Below are positions 1-5,781 of a stretch of 8,239 nucleotides of DNA, piece after piece; position 1 is the stretch's first letter, and each line of letters starts with the position of its first letter. Source of the stretch: Rhodospirillales bacterium (GTDB lineage: Bacteria > Pseudomonadota > Alphaproteobacteria > Rhodospirillales > Defluviicoccaceae); the NCBI GenBank assembly GCA_026125865.1, contig JAHCKI010000094.1, forward strand, positions 1 through 8,239, in the 5' to 3' direction. The position numbers and the translations under genes are program-made. The notes under the pieces are model-generated. The model worked only from the letters and a program-made list of their open reading frames with translations. It did not search any database and had not been told where the DNA came from.

Positions 1-581
1 CATTCGGCGAGGCACTGTGCGTCTACCGGCCGCCGATCGACACCAAGACCATCAAGCCTGTCATCGACGCCAAGGCCAACGGCGCCAAACAGGTGGTGTT
101 GAACTTCATCACGCCGCACCAGAAGTGGGGCATCCACTCCACCTACACCGACAACCTGTTGATGCTGACGTTGTCGCGTGGCGGGCCGATCGTCTGGATA
201 TCCGAGGCTGACGCCAAGAAGGCGGATATCGAGGACAATGACTGGATCGAGGCCTACAACACCAATGGCGCCCTTGTCGCTCGCGCCGTCGTCTCCCAGC
301 GTGTGAACGAAGGCATGGTGCTCATGTACCACGCGCAGGAGAAGATCGTGAATGTTCCCGGGTCCGAAGTTACCGGACATCGGGGCGGCATTCACAACTC
401 CGTCACCCGCGCCATTCTCAAGCCGACGCACATGATCGGCGGCTACGCGCAGCAAGCCTACGGCTTCAACTACTACGGAACCGTCGGGTCCAATCGTGAC
501 GAGTTCATCGTTGTTCGCAAAATGAAAAAGGTTGACTGGCTCGAAGGGCCGGCCATCGCCAGGCTGGAGGCAGCGGAATGA
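1..581 (+). CDS. narG: Respiratory nitrate reductase alpha subunit NarG, C-terminal part (5' truncated by window)
   Basis: This is the last 192 residues of the catalytic subunit of membrane-bound nitrate reductase, which reduces nitrate to nitrite at a molybdenum bis-MGD centre on the cytoplasmic side. The reading frame is open from base 3, so the true start lies outside the window. Stretches typical of the NarG C-terminal molybdopterin-binding domain are clear: WGIHSTYTDNLLMLTLSRGG, AVVSQRVNEGM, MYHAQEKIVNVPGSE, RGGIHNSVTR, KPTHMIGGYAQQAYGFNYY and GTVGSNRDEF. These match E. coli NarG, from memory, almost residue for residue. The gene ends with TGA at 579-581, and the ATG of narH overlaps it (ATGA), which indicates translational coupling. 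The chance of it being a different Mo enzyme is very low given narH, narJ and narI immediately behind it. Confidence 0.97.
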   Translation, partial: FGEALCVYRPPIDTKTIKPVIDAKANGAKQVVLNFITPHQKWGIHSTYTDNLLMLTLSRGGPIVWISEADAKKADIEDNDWIEAYNTNGALVARAVVSQRVNEGMVLMYHAQEKIVNVPGSEVTGHRGGIHNSVTRAILKPTHMIGGYAQQAYGFNYYGTVGSNRDEFIVVRKMKKVDWLEGPAIARLEAAE

Positions 582-2098
582 AGATCCGTGCGCAAGTTTG
601 CATGGTGCTGAACCTCGACAAGTGCATCGGGTGCCACACCTGCACCGTGACGTGCAAGAACGTCTGGACCAACCGGGAGGGCGTCGAATACGCTTGGTTC
701 AACAACGTCGAGACCAAACCGGGTATCGGCTATCCCAAGGAGTGGGAGAGCCAGCGGCGCTGGAACGGCGGCTGGGAACGCATCGCCGGCGGCAAGCTCC
801 AACTCAAGATGGGGGCGAAGTGGCGGATCCTCGCGAAAATCTTCGCCAACCCGGATCTGCCGGAGATCGACGACTACTACGAGCCGTTCACCTTCGACTA
901 TGAGCACCTGCAGACCGCCCCGGAAAGCCAGGCAATGCCGACGGCCAGACCGCGCTCGCTGATCACCGGCGAACGGATGGAGAAGATCGAGGGTGGGCCG
1001 AACTGGGAGGAGATCCTCGGCGGCGAGTTCTCGAAGCGCTCCAAGGACTACAACTTCGAGGGGGTGCAGAAAGAGATCTACGGCCAGTTCGAAAACACCT
1101 TCATGATGTACCTGCCGCGGCTGTGCGAACACTGCCTCAACCCGGCGTGTGTCGCGGCATGTCCGTCCGGCGCGATCTACAAGCGCGAGGAAGACGGTAT
1201 CGTCTTGATCGATCAGGAGAAGTGCCGCGGTTGGCGCATGTGTGTGTCCGCCTGCCCGTACAAGAAGATCTATTACAATTGGTCGAGCGGCAAATCGGAG
1301 AAATGCATCCTCTGTTATCCGCGCATCGAAGCCGGCCAGCCGACGGTGTGCTCCGAGACCTGCGTCGGTCGTATCCGCTACCTCGGCGTGATCCTGTATG
1401 ACGCGGATCGCATCGGCGCGGCGGCATCGGCGCCGGCGGAGGGCGACCTCTACCAGCAGCACCTGGACATTTTCTGCAATCCGTTCGACCCGCAAGTCCA
1501 GGAGCAGGCGCGACGGGACGGCGTGCCCGCGGCTTGGCTGGAGTCCGCCCGGAACTCGCCGATCTGGAAGCTGGCCATGGACTGGAAGGTGGCGTTTCCG
1601 CTGCACCCCGAGTACCGGACGCTGCCCATGGTGTGGTACGTGCCGCCACTGTCGCCCATCCAGTCGTCCGCGGTGGCTGGCAAGATCGGCGTCGATGGGG
1701 AGGTGCCGGACGTGCGCTCCCTGCGGATCCCGCTCCGCTACCTCGCCAACATGCTCACCGCCGGCAAGGAAGAGCCGGTGTTGAAAGGGCTGGAGCGCAT
1801 GCTCGCCATGCGCGCCTACATGCGTTCCAAGACCGTCGACGGCGCTGCCGATGCGAGCATCGCCGAACGGGTTGGCCTCTCCATCGATGAGATCGAAGCC
1901 ATGTACAAGCTCATGGCGCTCGCCAATTACGAGGACCGGTTCGTTATCCCGACGACTCATCGTGAAGTTGGCGAGGACGCTTACGACCTGCGCGGCAGTT
2001 GCGGCTTCAGTTTTGGCAATACCTCGTCGCAGGGCATGTCGGAAGGCAATTTGTTCGGAGGCAAACGGCGCAAGGCAACACCGACGGAGGCCTTGTAA
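578..2098 (+). CDS. narH: Respiratory nitrate reductase beta subunit NarH (iron-sulfur protein)
   Basis: NarH, 506 residues, carries electrons from the haems of NarI to NarG through three [4Fe-4S] clusters and one [3Fe-4S] cluster. The cysteine groups are complete: C16/C19/C22/C26 (CIGCHTCTVTC), C183/C186/C191/C195 (CEHCLNPACVAAC), C216/C222/C226 (CRGWRMCVSAC) and C243/C246/C258/C262. In the third group W219 stands where a fourth cysteine would be. This is the family hallmark of the [3Fe-4S] site. The length is close to the usual roughly 510 residues. The ATG at 578 overlaps the narG stop and has GGAGG at 566-570, seven bases upstream, so the start is well supported. The protein is cytoplasmic and bound to NarG and NarI at the membrane. 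The C-terminal tail after about residue 470 is the usual variable region. The stop TAA shares its last base with the narJ ATG. Confidence 0.98.
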   Translation: MKIRAQVCMVLNLDKCIGCHTCTVTCKNVWTNREGVEYAWFNNVETKPGIGYPKEWESQRRWNGGWERIAGGKLQLKMGAKWRILAKIFANPDLPEIDDYYEPFTFDYEHLQTAPESQAMPTARPRSLITGERMEKIEGGPNWEEILGGEFSKRSKDYNFEGVQKEIYGQFENTFMMYLPRLCEHCLNPACVAACPSGAIYKREEDGIVLIDQEKCRGWRMCVSACPYKKIYYNWSSGKSEKCILCYPRIEAGQPTVCSETCVGRIRYLGVILYDADRIGAAASAPAEGDLYQQHLDIFCNPFDPQVQEQARRDGVPAAWLESARNSPIWKLAMDWKVAFPLHPEYRTLPMVWYVPPLSPIQSSAVAGKIGVDGEVPDVRSLRIPLRYLANMLTAGKEEPVLKGLERMLAMRAYMRSKTVDGAADASIAERVGLSIDEIEAMYKLMALANYEDRFVIPTTHREVGEDAYDLRGSCGFSFGNTSSQGMSEGNLFGGKRRKATPTEAL

Positions 2099-2820
2099 TG
2101 GCGCAAACGTTCAAGGTCTTGTCGCTGCTGCTGACCTATCCGACGGCCGAGCTGCAAGAGGCGGCAACGGCATTCGAGGAAATCCTGGAAGCAGAGGCGC
2201 TGCTCGGCTCCTCGGACAGGACGATGCTCAAGCCGCTTATCGATGAGCTGCGAACGGGAGATCTCTATGATCTGCAGGAACGCTACGTGCTGTTGTTCGA
2301 TCGGACGCGATCGCTCTCGCTGCATCTGTTCGAGCATGTACACGGAGAAAGCCGCGACCGTGGCCAGGCGATGGTCGATCTCATGGCGCTCTACGAGCGC
2401 CACGGACTGACCGTTGACGCTCGCGAACTCCCGGATTTTGTTCCTCTGTTCCTTGAGTTCCTGTCGACGCAACCGACGGACGACGCCCGCGAATTGGTCA
2501 CCGAACCGCTTCACGTCATCACTGCGTTGCGCGAGCGTCTGCGCAAACGCGGTAGCATCTATGCAGCAGTCTTTTTTGCGTTGGAGGCGCTGGCGCGGGG
2601 AAACGCACCGTGGGAGCAGGTTGATGCCTTGCTCGATGAGCCCGAAGTGGCGCCGGACGACCTTGAGGCGCTCGATCGCGAATGGGAAGACGCGGCCGTG
2701 CACTTCGCGGGCGCGCCCGATCCGTCGCAGGGTTGTCAACAAGCCAATGAAATTCTGAACCGCATGGTGCCGACGCCGGCGGACGGTGCCTCACCCGGCC
2801 CGCGTCAACAGGCGTCTTGA
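2098..2820 (+). CDS. narJ: Nitrate reductase assembly chaperone NarJ
   Basis: NarJ (240 residues) is the private chaperone that binds apo-NarG, promotes cofactor insertion and holds the NarGH complex until it docks on NarI. It is not part of the final enzyme. The protein is helical and acidic, as is usual for the TorD/DmsD/NarJ superfamily. The signature run at residues 62-95 is clear: RYVLLFDRTRSLSLHLFEH, then HGESRDRGQAMVDL. It is followed by ELPDFVPLFLEFLS from residue 110. The open frame extends upstream to 1999, but the ATG at 2098 is preferred: it overlaps the narH stop (TAATG), has GGAGG at 2086-2090 seven bases before it, and gives the standard N-terminus MAQTFKVLSLLLTYP. The C-terminal 40 residues are Pro/Ala/Gln-rich and not recognisably conserved. 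Confidence 0.96.
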   Translation: MAQTFKVLSLLLTYPTAELQEAATAFEEILEAEALLGSSDRTMLKPLIDELRTGDLYDLQERYVLLFDRTRSLSLHLFEHVHGESRDRGQAMVDLMALYERHGLTVDARELPDFVPLFLEFLSTQPTDDARELVTEPLHVITALRERLRKRGSIYAAVFFALEALARGNAPWEQVDALLDEPEVAPDDLEALDREWEDAAVHFAGAPDPSQGCQQANEILNRMVPTPADGASPGPRQQAS

Positions 2821-2832
2821 GGAGACTTTCCC

Positions 2833-3525
2833 ATGGAAACCCCGTTCAACACCTTCTTGTTCGGCATTTACCCCTATATCTGCCTGGCCGTTTTCGTCCT
2901 CGGCAGCATCGTCCGCTATGACCGCGAGCCCTATACATGGCGGTCGGGTTCAAGCCAGCTCCTTCGCCGCAAGCAGGTGATGCTCGGTTCGGTCCTTTTT
3001 CACACAGGCATTCTGATCGTGTTTTTCGGTCATTTGGTCGGGTTGCTGACACCAATCGAGATATTCGACGCCTTCGGTATCGGCCATGGTTTCAAGCAGG
3101 TGATGGCCATGCTCGTCGGCGGCATCGCCGGTCTTGTGTGCCTCGCCGGGGCCGTCATGCTGCTGCACCGCCGGTTGCTGGATCCGCGGGTTCGTGCCGT
3201 CTCCAGCTTTTCCGACACGGCGATTCTGATCATCCTGGCCGTTCAGTTGGTGATCGGCTTGTTCACCATTTTCGTCTCGGCCGGCCACCTGGACGGGCAC
3301 GAAATGGTCAAGTTCATGTCCTGGGCTCAGGGCATCTTCACCTTCGAAGCGGGTGCGGCCGACTACGTCGCCGAAACGGCGCTCATCTTCAAGCTCCACC
3401 TGTTCCTTGGCCTCACGATCCTGTTGATCTTCCCGTTCACGCGCTTGGTGCACATTTTGAGCGCGCCGCTTCGTTACTTGTGGCGTCCGGGCTATCAGAT
3501 TGTCCGATCGCGGTTGGCGTCGTAA
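2833..3525 (+). CDS. narI: Respiratory nitrate reductase gamma subunit NarI (cytochrome b)
   Basis: NarI (230 residues) is the membrane anchor and quinol-oxidising cytochrome b of the nitrate reductase. It passes electrons from quinol through two b haems to NarH. Five hydrophobic segments can be seen at about residues 8-27, 52-72, 90-111, 129-148 and 184-203. Histidines H57, H67, H189 and H207 sit where the four E. coli haem ligands (H56, H66, H187, H205) are expected. The contexts LFHTGILIVFFGHLVG and LIFKLHLFLG are typical. The ATG at 2833 is preceded by AGGAG at 2820-2824, which overlaps the narJ stop, and gives the standard METPFNTFLFGIYPY start. It is the last gene of the operon. No strong terminator follows; only a four-pair stem with TTT is seen near 3530-3549. 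Confidence 0.97.
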   Translation: METPFNTFLFGIYPYICLAVFVLGSIVRYDREPYTWRSGSSQLLRRKQVMLGSVLFHTGILIVFFGHLVGLLTPIEIFDAFGIGHGFKQVMAMLVGGIAGLVCLAGAVMLLHRRLLDPRVRAVSSFSDTAILIILAVQLVIGLFTIFVSAGHLDGHEMVKFMSWAQGIFTFEAGAADYVAETALIFKLHLFLGLTILLIFPFTRLVHILSAPLRYLWRPGYQIVRSRLAS

Positions 3526-3568
3526 AGCGCGCCGAAGGCCGTGGCGTTTCAATAGCTGCGGATAACCC

Positions 3569-3724
3569 ATGTTACGGAACCTGTTAGACAACAATGTCGC
3601 CTGGGCGAGTCGGCAGACGCGGGCGGACCCGGATTATTCTCGTCGCTTTGCCGATCTGCAGCACTCGGAATATTTATGGATCGGATGCGCGGACAGCCGT
3701 GTTCCCGCCAATGTCATCACCGGG
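3569..3724 (+). pseudogene. Truncated beta-carbonic anhydrase (N-terminal fragment)
   Basis: An ATG at 3569 opens a 120-codon frame (stop at 3929-3931). Only its first roughly 52 residues resemble a beta-carbonic anhydrase of the Can type: LLDNNVAWASRQTRADPDY, then SEYLWIGCADSRVPANVITG. C40 and D42 would be the first zinc-ligand pair, and R44 the Asp partner. The similarity then stops abruptly. The expected PGEVFVHRNVAN stretch and the second zinc motif (GHxxCG) are absent from the rest of the region in every forward frame I read. The fragment cannot bind zinc with the normal ligand set and is surely inactive. A full-length enzyme has about 200-220 residues. The remaining 68 codons of this open frame belong to unrelated debris, so the apparent protein is a chance fusion. 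Whether it is expressed from narGHJI read-through is unknown. Confidence 0.8.
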
Positions 3725-3728
3725 GCGG

Positions 3729-3788
3729 TTCAACATTCGGCGTGCCGAGTTCCATGGCGAGTGGAACTACTCCTTCCTTCCCACATAA
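3729..3788 (+). mobile_element. Possible C-terminal remnant of an IS transposase
   Basis: In a frame different from that of the carbonic anhydrase fragment, bases 3729-3785 read FNIRRAEFHGEWNYSFLPT, followed by the stop TAA at 3786-3788. The core EFHGEWNY resembles, from memory, the last residues of ISAzo13-type transposases, which end with a similar FHGxWNYT motif. Only about 19 residues match. No terminal inverted repeat is recognisable beyond the stop, so the element would be a mere tail. The assignment rests on one short motif and is tentative. A chance reading frame remains possible. Confidence 0.35.
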
Positions 3789-3976
3789 TCGATGCCGTTA
3801 TTTCGTTACAGGCCCTAACCAGAAGGTACATCACACGGCTTCTGCCACTGACGCTTCTCTCCCCAGATATTCAGGGGGCGATCCTTGAAAGCCGGCAGGC
3901 TCAGCGGATGATGTTGAAGGATTGCTCGTAGGAATTGTCGGCAGACTGGCAAGTCCAGCGGCGGAATCTTGAATTC
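3785..3976 (+). pseudogene. Serine-recombinase-like C-terminal tail, interrupted by a stop codon
   Basis: Reading in the frame of the carbonic anhydrase ATG, codons from 3785 give IIDAVISLQALTRRYITRLL, then PLTLLSPDIQGAILESRQ. Large orphan serine recombinases of Proteobacteria commonly end with a helix-turn-helix of the form RYVxRLLxLAFLAPDIVEAILxGRQ, then about 15 residues, then DWxEQRRxLGF. The second part is also here in the same frame, but beyond a TAG at 3929-3931: ELSADWQVQRRNLEF at 3932-3976. The distance from the RQ to the DW motif fits the family spacing. This is therefore the degraded end of a recombinase whose catalytic N-terminus is gone. The family assignment is from memory of typical sequences. 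Agreement on both sides of the stop makes chance unlikely. Confidence 0.65.
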
Positions 3977-4000
3977 AGTCCAACGTTAATGGTCCGTCGC

Positions 4001-5761
4001 TCATGTGGCGACGTCATACAAGAGCAACAGCGTAATAATGAATAGGAGGGTCGAGACCCATCTCCAAAACGCCACGGGGTTGCGCTCGATGAGAGGGGTC
4101 GGCCGCGTTTCCAGGAACTTCGGATTGGGATGGCTCAAGTCGTAGAGAAACTCGGAAAGGGCTTCGTACCGACGAACCGGTTCCCGGTGGACGGCCTTGG
4201 CGATGGCCTTGTCGACCCAGATCGGAATATCGGGATTGTGGTGGCGTGCCGACACGTAGGTGAGTGTCTCGGCGGCTCTTTTGGTCGCAAAACCCTTACC
4301 GTAGGGAAGCTTGCCGGTCACCATCTCGTAAACGATGACGCCGAGGGCAAAAAGATCCGATCGTCGGCTGCCGACGACGCCGAGGAGGTATTCGGGCGCC
4401 GTGTAGTCGATGGTACCGAGTAATCCGTGGTTCTCCGTGACCGACGCGACCTCTTCGAGGCCGGCGATCCGCGTCGAACCGAAGTCGATGATCTTCACGG
4501 TCCCGAAGCGGTCGATGAGGATGTTCTCGGGCTTGAGATCCTGGTGAATGACCTCCTTGCGGTGGAAGGCGCGCAGGCCGACCGCGATCTGCTCGGCGAT
4601 GACACGAACCTCAGGGAGTGACGGCCGAGGATGGTCGTGCATCCACTGCCGGAGGCTTTGGCCTTCCACATATTCGGTGACGTAGTAAAGGAACTGACGC
4701 CGGCGCTGGGAGTCCCGCACCTTGAGAACATGGGGACTGTCGATCCATCGACCGACCCACTCCTCGTTCGAAAACATTTCGATGTACGACGGATCGTCCT
4801 GGAAATTCGGCGACGGTGTTTTGAGAGCAACGCGCTCCTCGGTTTCCACATCGACCGCGAGATAGATCTGGGTTCTCTTGCTGGCGTGGAGCTCACGCAA
4901 GATCCGGTAACCGTCGAGGATCATCCCAGGTTCAAGGGGAGGCGGGAATGGGCGTTCCTGGAGTTTCTGGAAGTGGGCATTGGCGTCGTCTTCGCCCGGA
5001 CGATCAATGCGGACGATCTGGCAGGTGAGATTGTCTGGGCTGCCACCCTCGTAAGCCACGGCGACGATCGCCCGTGCCGCGGCATCCAGGTCGTCGGCGT
5101 TTTCTTCGACCAGGCGGAGGATGTCGCGATCGCGGATGTATTCGTGAACCCCGTCGGTGGTGAAGATGAAGACGTCGCCCGCTAAAACAGGGAGGCTCCG
5201 ATAGTCCACCTCCACATCGACGTCCGCCCCCATGGCCCGGCAGAGATAGGTGCGCCCGCCGGCGAAACGGAGATGATGGTCCTGGGTGAGGGGCTCCAGG
5301 CTGCCACCGCTGATTCGCGAGAGCCGGCAATCGCCCACATGGAAGATATGCGCCATCGCCGATTTCAGGACGAGGCCGGTAAAGGTGCTGACCATGCCGT
5401 ATTCGGATGCGGTCAAGGCCAGCCCTTGGCCGTGCAGCCAACGATTGAGGGCACGCAGGACCTGGCCAACGGAAGTCTTCACCGTCCACGATTCGGGTGT
5501 GCTGAAGTAATCCGTGAGGAAGGTTTTGATGCACGTCTCGCTGGCGATCCTGCCCTGGGCGCTGCCGCTCATCCCGTCGGCGATGGCGGCGGCGCATCCC
5601 TTGTTGCCGACCAACGGTTCTTCGGGGATCAGCACTCCATAGAAATCATCGTTGGCTTCCTTGCGGCCGGTCGTCGAATACTGACCGATGCTGACGCGCG
5701 GCGGTTGTGGCAACGATTGGATCCAGTGCGTTCTTCCGACCATGCGGTCATCATACCGCAT
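4001..5761 (-). CDS. Fused PP2C-type phosphatase / Ser-Thr protein kinase with C-terminal membrane anchor
   Basis: The protein has 586 residues from the ATG at 5759-5761. Residues about 22-255 form a PP2C-like phosphatase domain with metal-site aspartates in ANDDF (D38/D39), AIADGMSG (D62), FTTDGVHE (D203) and SPDNLT (D243). Residues about 282-545 form a protein kinase with VALK (K314), HQDLKPEN (D408, K410, N413), IIDFG (D426) and TAPE (455-457). The Gly-rich loop is degenerate (ELHASKRTQIYLA), and HQD replaces the usual HRD, so it is a non-RD kinase. A hydrophobic helix at about 568-582 ends the chain and should anchor it in the inner membrane, with both domains probably cytoplasmic. The gene begins 20 bases after the transporter stop, so the two are probably cotranscribed. 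No good ribosome site precedes this ATG. An ATG at 5741-5743 is an alternative start. The open frame extends to 5893 over the transporter end, but that part looks non-coding. Substrates are unknown; control of nitrate uptake or assimilation is inferred from context. Confidence 0.93.
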   Translation of the reverse strand: MRYDDRMVGRTHWIQSLPQPPRVSIGQYSTTGRKEANDDFYGVLIPEEPLVGNKGCAAAIADGMSGSAQGRIASETCIKTFLTDYFSTPESWTVKTSVGQVLRALNRWLHGQGLALTASEYGMVSTFTGLVLKSAMAHIFHVGDCRLSRISGGSLEPLTQDHHLRFAGGRTYLCRAMGADVDVEVDYRSLPVLAGDVFIFTTDGVHEYIRDRDILRLVEENADDLDAAARAIVAVAYEGGSPDNLTCQIVRIDRPGEDDANAHFQKLQERPFPPPLEPGMILDGYRILRELHASKRTQIYLAVDVETEERVALKTPSPNFQDDPSYIEMFSNEEWVGRWIDSPHVLKVRDSQRRRQFLYYVTEYVEGQSLRQWMHDHPRPSLPEVRVIAEQIAVGLRAFHRKEVIHQDLKPENILIDRFGTVKIIDFGSTRIAGLEEVASVTENHGLLGTIDYTAPEYLLGVVGSRRSDLFALGVIVYEMVTGKLPYGKGFATKRAAETLTYVSARHHNPDIPIWVDKAIAKAVHREPVRRYEALSEFLYDLSHPNPKFLETRPTPLIERNPVAFWRWVSTLLFIITLLLLYDVAT

Positions 5762-5781
5762 GGTCGGGGTATTGCAGTCAA

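Larger units (their letters stand above)
3526..4000. other. Scar region of gene and mobile-element remnants between narI and the kinase/phosphatase gene
   Basis: These 475 bases separate two convergent transcription units. I see no intact gene in them. Three degraded pieces lie in order: a truncated carbonic anhydrase start, a probable transposase tail and a serine-recombinase-like tail, each annotated separately. The junctions are abrupt. The carbonic anhydrase similarity ends near 3722 and the transposase-like frame begins by about 3729. I found no terminal inverted repeats or target duplications by eye, so the elements appear to have lost their ends. Only short, unconvincing stems are present near either convergent stop codon. 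Confidence 0.65.

Noticed and set aside
473..1960. Long open frame of 495 codons on the minus strand opposite narG/narH
   Set aside because: It lies antisense to narH, whose conserved Fe-S motifs prove the sense frame. Its Arg/His/Asp-rich translation shows no family motif, as is usual for antisense frames in GC-rich genes.
1981..2742. Open frame of 253 codons on the minus strand opposite narJ
   Set aside because: It is a shadow of narJ with no recognisable domain; narJ has clear family signatures and a coupled start.
3530..3549. Possible terminator after narI (CGCC...GGCG then TTT)
   Set aside because: Only four base pairs, a nine-base loop and three T; too weak to call.
2950..3594. Open frame of 214 codons on the minus strand opposite narI
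   Set aside because: It is highly charged, Gln/Asp/Arg-rich and antisense to the membrane segments and haem ligands of narI; no support for it as a gene.
3996..4012. Stem GTCGC...GCGAC at the kinase/phosphatase stop codon
   Set aside because: Five pairs with no U-tract in either direction; not supported as a terminator.
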